Shown here piece after piece: positions 1 to 7,649 of a stretch of 42,419 nucleotides of DNA; position 1 is the first letter of the stretch, and each line of letters opens with the position of its first letter. Under the pieces are notes generated by a model. The model searched no databases, was not told the origin of the DNA, and saw only the letters and a program-made list of their open reading frames with translations. Location: assembly GCA_041687755.1 (NCBI GenBank), contig JBDNJM010000194.1, forward strand, positions 1 through 42,419, written 5' to 3'. The stretch comes from JBDNJM01 sp041687755 (GTDB lineage Bacteria; Planctomycetota; UBA1135; GCA-002686595). A program made the translations under genes and the position numbers.

Positions 1-344
1 CAACGGAGGCATCCGCGGACGTATCCAGGCTAGCAGACGCACGCGCCTACGGGGGTCGGAGGTGCTGTGCGCCACTCGCGGCGACCCGAATGCAAGGCCC
101 GCACAGGGGTTGGGGGTGTTGCCGCCTGAGCTTTCCAGCTCGAAGCGCTCAGAATTCGGTGCCATGCCTCTGCGGCAAGTCTGGCCTCGGTAGGGAGATG
201 TGTCGCGGAGTGGTCCGGCGGCAAGGTCCCTCCGGGGGGGGGTAGTGTGGTAGCGGGGGCGGCCTTCACCGGGTGCCATTCCGCTCTGGTGTCGGCGGCG
301 ACTCGAACAAGCTTAGGGCCTTGATCTAGGCGTGGACCCCGAGC
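1..344. other. No gene recognised at the left edge
   Basis: I see no supportable gene here. Open frames are short, proline/arginine-rich and low in complexity, as expected for chance frames in GC-rich DNA. There is a run of nine G at about 234-242. An in-frame TAG at 327-329 lies just before the homology to the DUF2075 remnant begins, so the 5' part of that gene is missing rather than merely unread. Confidence 0.6.
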
Positions 345-1347
345 TCAAACCGGTCCCGGATGGTGGCGGGCTACTGCTGGCCTTGGGCTTCCAAGAAGGA
401 CCCGGTGGCGATGGACGTCGAGGTGCCCGAACACGGGTTCGGGATACAGTGGAACCTCACAAAGGACGGGGGCCTGTGGATCATGGCGGCGGGGTCAGTG
501 GATCAGATCGGGTGCACCCACACGTGCCAGGGGCTGGAGCTGGACTACGTGGGGGTGATCGTGGGTCCGGACTTCGTCGGGCGGAATGGGGAGGTGGTGA
601 CGGACGGGTTGCAGAGGGATCGGTACGACAAGACGGTCAGGGGCTTCAAGGGGTGGCTCAAGAAGGACCCGGAAGGGGCGCAGGCGGCGGTGGGGGAGAT
701 CATCAAGAACACTTGACCGATCGTTGATGAGCCGGGGGATGAAGGGGTGCTACGTGTGGTGTGTGGACGAGGAGACGAACGCGTGGTTGAGGGAGGCGGC
801 GGGGCAGAGCTTCCTCGGTGTCGGCGAGGGGGTGCAGGCCGGTGCGGAGGCCGAGGAGGAGCTGCCGTTCCGGGTGTTGGAGGCGGAGGAGGCAGCGGGG
901 TCGGATCGAGCGGTGCCGCTGTACGAGATGGCGGTGGCAGCGGGGGTGTTCAGCGGGGAGCAGGTGGTGGAGGAGCCGACTTGGGTGGAGTTGCCGGAGG
1001 CGTTCCGTGGGGGTGAGGGGTTGTTCGTGGCTCGGGTGGTTGGGGAGTCGATGAACCGGAGGGTGCCTAGTGGGTCGTGGTGTTTGTTTCGGGCGCGGCC
1101 GGCGGGGACGCGGGCGGGGAAGGTGGTGTTGGTTCAGGTGGGGGGGATCACGGATCCGGAGTGGGGTGGGCGGTATACGTTGAAGGTGTATGGGAGTGAG
1201 GTGGTGCGGGGGCGGGATGGGGAGGAGCGGAAGCGGGTGGTGTTGCGGCCGGATTCGACGGAGGGGCGGTTTGGGGCGATCGCTCTGGAGGGGGACGGGG
1301 ACGAGGATTTCCAGGTGCTCGCGGAGTGGGTGGCGGTGATTGGGTAG
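345..1347 (+). pseudogene. C-terminal remnant of DUF2075 helicase fused to S24 (LexA-like) peptidase domain, frameshifted
   Basis: The first frame (ATG at 360) reads VAGYCWPW, then PEHGFGIQWNL, then a GCTHTCQGLELDYVG block and ends IIKNT. These are the final conserved blocks of DUF2075 P-loop NTPase/helicases. TGA follows at 714-716. The next frame, from about 724, reads LMSRGMKGCYVWCVDEET, the direct continuation of the same family. Removing one G near 715 joins them as IIKNT-YRSLMSRGMKG, so this is a +1 frameshift. After a linker comes an S24 domain with the GESMN serine motif and a plausible lysine partner in YTLKVY, ending at TAG 1345-1347. The Walker-containing part of the helicase is absent, so this is a 5'-truncated, frameshifted relic. 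Such DUF2075-S24 fusions may be stress- or DNA-damage-linked, but that is inference. The S24 segment alone could still be translated. Confidence 0.75.
1038..1089 (+). repeat. Repeat copy A: S24 GESMN segment
   Basis: This 52-nt segment lies inside the S24 domain and encodes the GESMN catalytic-serine region. It matches 42230-42281 with two mismatches. A longer, more diverged match lies at 3820-4007. All three copies are in the same orientation. Confidence 0.8.
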
Positions 1348-1759
1348 GGGAGCGCCCTGGCCAGGACTGGGTGTTTCCGGGGCGCGAAGCGCGCGGTGGT
1401 TCGGGCGCAGGGCCTCTCTCTCCTTCCTCCTTCCTTCCGAAGTGGGTGGGGGCCTCCCGGGAGGGTCTGGGGTCTCGCTCACCGCGTTGGGATCAGCGGG
1501 GCGCCGCCTCGGGGTAACGGGCCGCCTCGCCATGCCTCGTGCTCGGGGAATTGCCCACGTGGGGCGCCGTCCACGATCGGCCTCTAGCCATGCTCTTCGG
1601 TGCCGAGAGGTTGCAGGGGAGAGGGTTCGGAAGCCCAGGAGCCGTGCGGGGGCGGCCTGGCTCGCCACGGAGGCTGTCCCGGTCTGTACGTCCACCAAGC
1701 TTGTCGAAGTGTAAGCGTCGCTTGAGCCCCACCTTGTTCTCCGCGACGGGCGCTGCGCG
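1348..1759. other. Non-coding stretch after the S24 domain
   Basis: No gene recognised. The stretch holds a GC-rich potential hairpin near 1378-1396 (GCGCG AA GCGCGC) just past the S24 stop, with no following T-run, so I do not call it a terminator. A long opposite-strand open frame across this region is arginine/proline-rich and overlaps the S24 gene; it looks like a GC-rich shadow. Confidence 0.4.
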
Positions 1760-2037
1760 ATGACTGGGATGGACACGCCCCCGCTCCCGAACAACCTCAC
1801 CAGTGCGCTGGAGCTCCGGGAGGAGAGGGACTGAGCGTCGCCGAGACCGCCGCCCCGACCGGAGTTCCCGCCGACCAGCATGCAGCGGTTCTCTACGGAC
1901 TACCGGCTCGACCGGCTGCCCCGGCCTTCACCGAGCTCGTCGTCACCGGCCCGGCGGAAGCAACCCTGGCCGAGCTCTTGCTCCGCGGGCCGCTCGGCCA
2001 CGAACTCACCGTCCCAGGCAACACGCCTCCGGCTTAA
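1760..2037 (+). other. Coding-like fragments, probably a decayed small gene
   Basis: Two short frames look protein-like but belong to no family I can name. The first, from ATG 1760, reads MTGMDTPPLPNNLTSALELR and stops at TGA 1832-1834. The second, overlapping at 1831, reads LSVAETAAPTGVPADQHAAV and continues with TELVVTGPAEATLAELLLRG to TAA 2035-2037. Codons end mainly in G or C and the composition is natural, unlike the arginine-rich shadow frames around it. The stop/frame change and the absence of a good start for the second frame suggest either a pair of overlapping small genes or one frameshifted gene. Confidence 0.3.
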
Positions 2038-2099
2038 GTGGCGCAGCTTATGGCGATGCTGCCGTGCTGAGACTGCCGGCATCCGTCCGGGTCTTCCAC

Positions 2100-2518
2100 C
2101 GCGGGGCTTCACGATCTCGCAGCTCGCACTACCAGACGGTGAGCACCTGGAGATCCAAGGCTCTGAACTGACGGACCTTGCGCTCGTCGCGCTCATGGTT
2201 GTCCTCGATCTTGGCCGACCAGAACCCTGCGTTCGTCACAAGCACCCGATCGGACCCCCCCGCCCTTCGTCTTCTCGCAGTTCCTGTGTCCGTGCCAGAA
2301 GCAGCCCTGGACGAAGACGGCCCACCCTCTGAAGCGATTGGCGAAGTCGGGCCGCCCCGGGAGGCCGGGATGGTTCCGTGGGAGTGAGCTCCGTGGGCAC
2401 GGAGCAGGCCCCGCACGGTCCGTCCCGGGCTGGTGTCCCGCTGGCAGACTGCTCGCATCATCTCGGACCGATTGGCCATCGAGACAATGCCACCTGAGCA
2501 CTCTGAATCAGCTGTCAT
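2100..2518 (-). pseudogene. vsr: vsr (very-short-patch-repair endonuclease) pseudogene
   Basis: Vsr normally nicks DNA beside T:G mismatches arising from cytosine methylation and accompanies a C5-cytosine methyltransferase. Read on the minus strand in three steps, the sequence follows the family in order: ANRSEMMRAVCQRDTSPGRT, then (frame change near 2380) LPGRPDFANRF and AVFVQGCFWHGH, then (frame change at the seven-base C run 2255-2261) NAGFWSAKIEDNHERD and LQVLTVW. The frame then hits TAG at 2129-2131, followed by CELRDREA, where functional relatives read VWECELRD, so a glutamate codon has probably become a stop. The probable original start is ATG at 2518. No methyltransferase gene remains beside it. 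Two frameshifts plus a nonsense change make this a dead gene. Confidence 0.8.
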
Positions 2519-2666
2519 CAGGCGATTCTCGTGCCAGGGTCTCTCCAGGTGACCCACGCCCGCACGGACGGTGTCGTTGCGGTGGACGCCGTTTCACGGA
2601 CCGTCTCCGAAGCCAAATACGCTAGCGCGCTCCCTGAGCTGCTCGAGGTAGCCGAGGAGGGGTCGC

Positions 2667-3494
2667 TCAGTTGGCGTTGTAGCCATGAGCTCGGGTGCTC
2701 AGCAGGCGCTTCCAGTGGGATTCTCGCGCCAAGACGTCTGCGTGGGTGTCGGCGATTTCGAGGATGCCGAACTGGAAGTGATCCGCGTAGTCTGCGCCGT
2801 TTTCGTGCAGGAGTTGGACCAGCTCGCGGTTCTTCGCGTGGCCGGTCGCCGAGTACGCGGACCAGCGATTCCAGATCCCCTCGTCGCCCGAAGCGCTGCC
2901 CACGTATTGCTTCCCAGTGTTGCGGTCGGTGATCACGTAGACGCCGGCGACGCACGCCAAGGCCACCTTCCAGGATTCGACCTGCTGCCCAACGATGATG
3001 TCGAGCTGCCGCTTCGTGAGCAGGGTCTTGTGGAAGCCCGGGAAGTCGGCGATCTGCATCGGCTCCGGCCTGATCTCCGAGATGACCATCTCCTGGAGCC
3101 AGTTCTCTGCCACGAGGTAGGACTGCCGGCCGGTTCGCTTGAAGTGAACGACTGCGCGCCCGTTCAGCGGTTCAAGCTGTGGGCTCGGTTGAAGGTCGTA
3201 GTCGAAGTGCCCATCGTCGATGTGCTCGACGCCGCTCACGCGGTAGACCCCGGCGAGGAGCCACTTGTCGGGCGCCGGTAGCGCGATTAGCGCGACGACA
3301 TGGTCGCGGTTGAAATTCTGGGCGTTCTGCCACGCCTGCCACCCGTCGAATCCGCCAGCGACGTAGACATCGAGAGGGTCCTCCTTGCCGTTGTGGACGG
3401 CGAGATGGACCTTGCAGTCCTCGGGGCGCAGCTCGGGGTCAAGTGCTCCGAGGAGCTGGAATAGGGGCATAGGCACACCCGCATCATAGACCAT
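2667..3494 (-). CDS. GIY-YIG nuclease family protein
   Basis: A 275-residue intact protein. The C-terminal third carries a GIY-YIG-like fold: GVYVITDRNTGKQYVGSA is the diagnostic first strand pair with its spacing, followed by WNRWSAYSATGHAKNRELVQ. The N-terminal ~165 residues have no domain I recognise but look well folded (VYRVSG, AVVHFKRTGRQSYLV). I chose ATG 3494 because AAGGGGAG lies 8 nt upstream and the preceding frame stops at 3496-3498, one base before this ATG, a translationally coupled arrangement. ATG 3470 (MPLFQLL) is the alternative. It probably acts as a DNA nuclease, perhaps a stand-alone restriction-type enzyme; specificity is unknown. It is the only clearly intact gene in the otherwise decayed left flank. 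Confidence 0.75.
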   Translation of the reverse strand: MVYDAGVPMPLFQLLGALDPELRPEDCKVHLAVHNGKEDPLDVYVAGGFDGWQAWQNAQNFNRDHVVALIALPAPDKWLLAGVYRVSGVEHIDDGHFDYDLQPSPQLEPLNGRAVVHFKRTGRQSYLVAENWLQEMVISEIRPEPMQIADFPGFHKTLLTKRQLDIIVGQQVESWKVALACVAGVYVITDRNTGKQYVGSASGDEGIWNRWSAYSATGHAKNRELVQLLHENGADYADHFQFGILEIADTHADVLARESHWKRLLSTRAHGYNAN

Positions 3495-3495
3495 G

Positions 3496-3815
3496 TCACC
3501 AGCTCCCCTTGAATCTGGGGCCAAAGGGCTGGTTTAGGTAGCGGAGGGTCATGAGCTGCCGGTCGCTCAGCACTTCTGCTGATCCACCGTCGTACCACCG
3601 GAGGGGGCCGCCAGTGAGCCGGTCGTAGTCCTTGCCGAACTCAGTCTCTCGGGCCTTATCGAAGTCGCCATGGTCGAGCGTGTGCTTGAGTTGGCGCGCT
3701 TCGCGGAGGCGGGCTGCCACCCGGGGGGACCTTCGTGAGCCAGGCGGCTACGTCGGTGTCTTGCCTTACGGTGTTGTCAAGTCTTGAGGAGCAGTACGAC
3801 GTTGGACTTGGGTTC
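3496..3815 (-). pseudogene. Disrupted C-terminal part of an unrecognised gene upstream of the GIY-YIG gene
   Basis: The minus-strand frame ending at 3496 reads LREARQLKHTLDHGDFDKAR and ends LMTLRYLNQPFGPRFKGSW, protein-like with no family I recognise. Upstream, the coding continues in a second frame (DNTVRQDTDVAAWLTKVPP) across a G/C homopolymer near 3721-3728, and further upstream in a third frame (EPKSNVVLLLKT) before about 3780. So at least two frame changes separate the pieces. The coding-like signal stops at about 3815, where the plus-strand S24 repeat B begins at 3820. The gene was probably a longer partner of the GIY-YIG gene, cut at that junction. The 1-nt gap to the downstream ATG supports an original operon. 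Confidence 0.55.
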
Positions 3816-3819
3816 CGAG

Positions 3820-4007
3820 CTCGGGGCACGGGCAGTTGGAGAGTCGATGAACCGGATGGTGCCGAGTGGGTCGTGGTATCTGTCTTGGGCGCGGCCGGCG
3901 GGGACGAGGGCGGGGGAGGTGGTGTTGGTTCAGGCGGGGGATCACGGATCCGAAGTGGGGTGGGCGGTACTTGGATGTTGGTGCATGGGAGTGAGGTGGT
4001 GCGGGGC
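3820..4007 (+). repeat. Repeat copy B: decayed S24-domain fragment
   Basis: This segment aligns with the S24 domain of copy A from about 1023 to 1217. It keeps GESMNRMVPSGSW, then ARPAGTRAGEVVLVQ, and the DNA block GGGAGTGAGGTGGTGCGGGG. The frame is broken: where copy A has seven G at 1140-1146, copy B has five. No DUF2075 part and no downstream end are present. It is a non-functional fragment sitting directly against the truncated minus-strand gene on its left and about 270 bases before the main defence array on its right. Confidence 0.8.
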
Positions 4008-4176
4008 TCGGGGGGCCGCAGAGCGATACTCAGCTTCCTGGACGGAAGTGTTGCCGGGGTGCCAGGTTGCGCAAGGTCCTCGGCTTCACCAGCAGAACCC
4101 GGGCAGGCGTGGCAAAGTACGCGGCGGATGTCGGTTGCCAAGCTGTTGCAGGCGCGTCACCCGCCGAGCTCCTCGG

Positions 4177-4182
4177 TAGAAT
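4177..4182 (+). promoter_or_regulatory. Weak candidate -10 element upstream of the main array
   Basis: The 270-base gap before the first gene of the array (4008-4277) contains no gene I can support. TAGAAT at 4177-4182 matches the sigma-70 -10 consensus at five of six positions and lies about 95 bases before the first start codon. No convincing -35 element is present at normal spacing (GCGTCA at 4154-4159), so this is a weak call. Confidence 0.2.
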
Positions 4183-4277
4183 CCTCCACGTGGCGGAGCC
4201 GCGGACGCAGGGAAGCGGGCTGCTTGCGGGGCCCTGGCTTGCCTTGATTCCAGCGCGATTGCCGCCCTCTCCGACTT

Positions 4278-7200
4278 GTGTCGCTGATCGAGACCCCCCA
4301 TTCCGAGATGCCTATCGACAGCGACATTGACGAGCTTGTTGAGGCTGCACTTCTCGATGCCGGGCGGCCGGTGGACTTGCACGACCTGCGCAAGACCGTG
4401 GGCACGAGCGCTCCCGAGCTGCATCGTGCGCTGCGTCGCCTCGAGCGGGCGGGGAAGGCGAGGCGTTGGGGGTCGAGCTGGAAATCGACTGACGCAGTGC
4501 GGCAGCCGGACGCACCTGCAAGTGGCCGTGAGAAGCGGGTCGAGGCACGCTGCGGGGCCCCTGAAGGATGGGACGCAGTGCGTGCGCTCTGCCGCTACTA
4601 CCACGAGTGCCTCGAGTTAGAGGCGGGAGGCAGCGCGTCGCTCGAAGTCGGGGATCAGCAGGCTGACGCGGTTGAACTCCAGCAAGCGCCGGATTGGGGC
4701 CGCCTCGCAAGCGGTGGCAGCGTTCGCCTCCCTGCAGATGACGCCCTGTTTCGGCTGTTCGCGGCCTCGGACAAGCACCGCCTTCGACTCGCCGGCCCGC
4801 TCGATATCGTTTCCGGAAGGCGCAAGAGTGAAGCGCAGGTCGTTCCGATCTTCCTGATGACGGTCGTCGCCACCCGGCGTGCCCGGGAGATCGAAATCCG
4901 GGCTGAGTCCGAACCCAAGGTCAACGAGGCGTGGATCAAGTCCCGGCTGGCAGGTCTGAAAGCAGAGCGACGCGACGAGCTGTTGATTCGGCTGGGGTTC
5001 TACGTGGAGGAGGATCGCGGCCAGGGGGAGGCCGTCGCGCTCGTTCCGGCCACCGGGCTACGCTTCGACGAGCTGTGGTCCTCCGCACTCGAGCTCGGGA
5101 AGGCTCGCGTTCGGGAGGGCGGCGACGCTCGACGACTCGCGCAAGACGGTGCTTGGACGCGGCTAACCCGTCCCGGCCTGTACAACCGCCTGCTCGTCTT
5201 GCCTGCTGCGTCTTCGCCGTTCTACCTGGGAACAATGGCGGAACTGCGGATGATCGCGGGGAGGCCCGACGAAGACCTGCGCGAGACCGCCCTAGCTTCA
5301 TTCTTCGCGCCGCTCTTGGCTGGCGAAGGGCACCGATTGAGCGGTGTGGCGGCCGGGGAAGCGAATCTCCCCGAGTTTCAACCGCTGAACTCAGAACAGC
5401 GAGATGTCGTCGCGAGCGCTCTTACGCTGCCCATTGTGGCCGTGCAGGGCCCTCCTGGGACCGGCAAGTCGCTGACCGTGACGCATGTCCTCACTGCTCA
5501 GGCACTCGCATCGCGTTCGGCGCTCTTCGCGAGCCGCAACCATCGGGCTCTCGAGGCCGTCGTCCCCCGGCTCCAAGCGATTGACCCGGATCATCCCCTG
5601 ATCTATCGCCTGACCCGCAATGCGGATGATCCGGGCGGGTCGGGGGAGGATTGGATCCAGGGGATCCTGCAGCTCGAGGCTCAGCCGGTGAAGGAGGGGG
5701 CGGTCGAGAACTACGATCGAGCACAACGGCACCTTAGGGAGACGCTCGAGCTCCGGGACGTCATCGAGCGCGAGCTTCGTGAGGAGGGCCGGCGCGCAGC
5801 TGAACTGGCCGTCGCAAACGACGACATCGGGCGCGCCGAAGCCCTCGTCGAGTCGTCTTGGTTGAGCGGGTGCGAGGCAGCTATCGAGGGGGACGCTACC
5901 TGGCCGCAAAAGGCGTTGTCCTTGGCAGGTCGGCACGAGTCAGCGCGATCGTGGGTGGCAACGCGGTTCGCTTCTTGGCGCCTTGCGAGGGCCCTGCGCC
6001 GGATCGGCAAGCACGAGTCCCTGCGGTCGTCTGAGGTCCCCAAGGATCCCATTGAGCAAAGAGCCCTGTTGCGGACGCTCGGACGCTGGGGTGTAGCCCT
6101 TGAAGATCGGGTTCGCCTCGAGACCGAGGTGCTTGCCGGGGATGCACGGCTAGGCTTGGTCGAGCGTCTCGAGTCTGCGGACGAACAGGTACGCGAAGCG
6201 ACGCAGGCTGCGCTCGAGACCTTCGCACGTTCGATGCGAGCAAGGCTGGGAGCCGGTTCTCGGACGGAGGTCGCCCACCTACGAGGAGAGATTGGGAGGC
6301 GCAACATCTCGAGCAAGCTTCACGGCCTGAAGCCGGAGCTTCAGGCCTCCATCGCTCGCGTCTTTCGCGAAGCTCTCAAGGCCGTTCCGCTGTGGGCCTG
6401 CTCCAACCTCTCGGTTCGATCGAGACTTCCCCTTTTGCCCGGAGTGTTCGATCTCGTCGTCATCGACGAGGCGAGTCAGTGCGACATTCCATCCTGCATC
6501 CCGCTGCTCTATCGAGCGCGTCGAGCTCTGGTTGTCGGGGATCCACAGCAGCTGCAGCACGTCGCCAAGGTCGGACGGGACGCGGAGGACCGGATCCGCG
6601 ACGCCCACGGCCTGTCGGGGATGGAGTTCGGCGCCTACCTGCACTCGACCAACTCGGTCTGGAATCCGGTGGCCGCAGTCGCTCGGGAGGCTGGAGGGGA
6701 GACCTTTATGCTGCGCGAGCACTGGCGCTGCCATCCGGCAATCGCCCGCTACGTCTCCGAGCACTTCTATTCGGGCGAACTGAGGGTTCGCACGCAGATC
6801 GAAGCCTCACCGCCGGTGCTTCGCGGCGGACGGAAGCTCCGCGGCATCGAGTGGACGCATGTTGCTGGCGGAAGCGAAACGACGCCTGGGGGATCTCGCT
6901 TTTGGCAGCCTCAGATCGATGCCATTGTTGAGGAGCTCCAGCGCATCGACGAATCCGGGTTCGACGGGACGGTCGGTGTTGTAACGTCCTTCCGGGCACA
7001 TGCCGACCGCATCCGTGACGAGACCGCGCGCCGCCTCCCGGCAGATCGCCTCAAGTCCTGGCAGTTCGCGTCCCAGACTGCCGACGGCTTCCAGGGTGAC
7101 GAGCGCGACTTGATTCTGTTCGGGCTTGTCGGCGGTCCAGATCCTGCGGATGTGCCGGGCTTCTACGCTCGGGACCGGAATCGGTTCAACGTCGCGGTGA

Positions 7201-7649
7201 GCCGGGCCCGCGGACTGCTGCACGTCTTCGGCGACCGGGGGTGGGCGGCTTCGTGCGGGCTCGAGACCCTCACGGGTCTGCATCTGGCCTGGCGCCGCTG
7301 GCAGGAGCAGGCTAGCCGGCCCATTCGGACTGATCTGATCGGCCCAGTCTGGGAGCCTCGGTTCGCAGACGCACTAAGAGCCGCCGACATCGGCTTCCAT
7401 CAGCAGTATTCTGCTTGTGGCTTCTACCTGGACTTCGCCATCCTACGGCCTGACCTCAAGCTCGCAGTGGAAGTCGACGGCGAGACGTACCACCGTGATC
7501 CCGAGGGCAACCTCCGGATCGAGGACGTTCGTCGCGATCACATGCTCCGGGCAGCTGGATGGCGGGTCGAGCGCTTCTGGGTCTACCAACTGAGAGAGAG
7601 CCTCCAAGGCTGCATCGAAGATGTTCAATCAATCCTTTCCCAATCATAG
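4278..7649 (+). CDS. UPF1/DNA2-like SF1 helicase with C-terminal DUF559 nuclease (CoCoNuT-like module)
   Basis: A 1123-residue protein. Residues ~11-70 look like a winged-helix domain (DIDELVEAALLDAGRPVDLH, then LHRALRRLERAGKARRW). The SF1 motor follows: Walker A GPPGTGKS (~res 391), Walker B VVIDEASQCD (~res 729), VVGDPQQLQHV, LREHWRCHP, GVVTSFRAHADRI, DGFQGDERDLILFG and NVAVSRARGLLHVFG. This is the UPF1/DNA2/SMUBP2 layout. The end (~res 1020-1120) is a DUF559/Vsr-like nuclease with DFAI, LAVEVDGETYH and RRDHMLRAAGWRVERFW. GTG 4278 is used as the start; ATG 4308 is possible and neither has a clear ribosome site. It heads the eleven-gene array and overlaps the next gene by 29 nt if that gene starts at 7621. 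UPF1-like helicases accompany many CoCoNuT loci and are thought to act on RNA; unwinding then cleavage is inferred here. Confidence 0.85.
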   Translation: MSLIETPHSEMPIDSDIDELVEAALLDAGRPVDLHDLRKTVGTSAPELHRALRRLERAGKARRWGSSWKSTDAVRQPDAPASGREKRVEARCGAPEGWDAVRALCRYYHECLELEAGGSASLEVGDQQADAVELQQAPDWGRLASGGSVRLPADDALFRLFAASDKHRLRLAGPLDIVSGRRKSEAQVVPIFLMTVVATRRAREIEIRAESEPKVNEAWIKSRLAGLKAERRDELLIRLGFYVEEDRGQGEAVALVPATGLRFDELWSSALELGKARVREGGDARRLAQDGAWTRLTRPGLYNRLLVLPAASSPFYLGTMAELRMIAGRPDEDLRETALASFFAPLLAGEGHRLSGVAAGEANLPEFQPLNSEQRDVVASALTLPIVAVQGPPGTGKSLTVTHVLTAQALASRSALFASRNHRALEAVVPRLQAIDPDHPLIYRLTRNADDPGGSGEDWIQGILQLEAQPVKEGAVENYDRAQRHLRETLELRDVIERELREEGRRAAELAVANDDIGRAEALVESSWLSGCEAAIEGDATWPQKALSLAGRHESARSWVATRFASWRLARALRRIGKHESLRSSEVPKDPIEQRALLRTLGRWGVALEDRVRLETEVLAGDARLGLVERLESADEQVREATQAALETFARSMRARLGAGSRTEVAHLRGEIGRRNISSKLHGLKPELQASIARVFREALKAVPLWACSNLSVRSRLPLLPGVFDLVVIDEASQCDIPSCIPLLYRARRALVVGDPQQLQHVAKVGRDAEDRIRDAHGLSGMEFGAYLHSTNSVWNPVAAVAREAGGETFMLREHWRCHPAIARYVSEHFYSGELRVRTQIEASPPVLRGGRKLRGIEWTHVAGGSETTPGGSRFWQPQIDAIVEELQRIDESGFDGTVGVVTSFRAHADRIRDETARRLPADRLKSWQFASQTADGFQGDERDLILFGLVGGPDPADVPGFYARDRNRFNVAVSRARGLLHVFGDRGWAASCGLETLTGLHLAWRRWQEQASRPIRTDLIGPVWEPRFADALRAADIGFHQQYSACGFYLDFAILRPDLKLAVEVDGETYHRDPEGNLRIEDVRRDHMLRAAGWRVERFWVYQLRESLQGCIEDVQSILSQS

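Noticed and set aside
703..1881. 392-codon minus-strand open frame over the S24 region
   Set aside because: It is Pro/Arg/His-rich and antisense to the S24 domain. The opposite strand shows conserved motifs and this one shows none.
2255..2261. All left-flank frameshifts as sequencing errors in homopolymers
   Set aside because: Some lie in homopolymers and could be errors, but vsr also has a nonsense change and a shift outside a long run, and the DUF2075 gene is truncated. The genes in 4278-42115 read without interruption for up to 1495 codons, so error alone does not explain the clustering.
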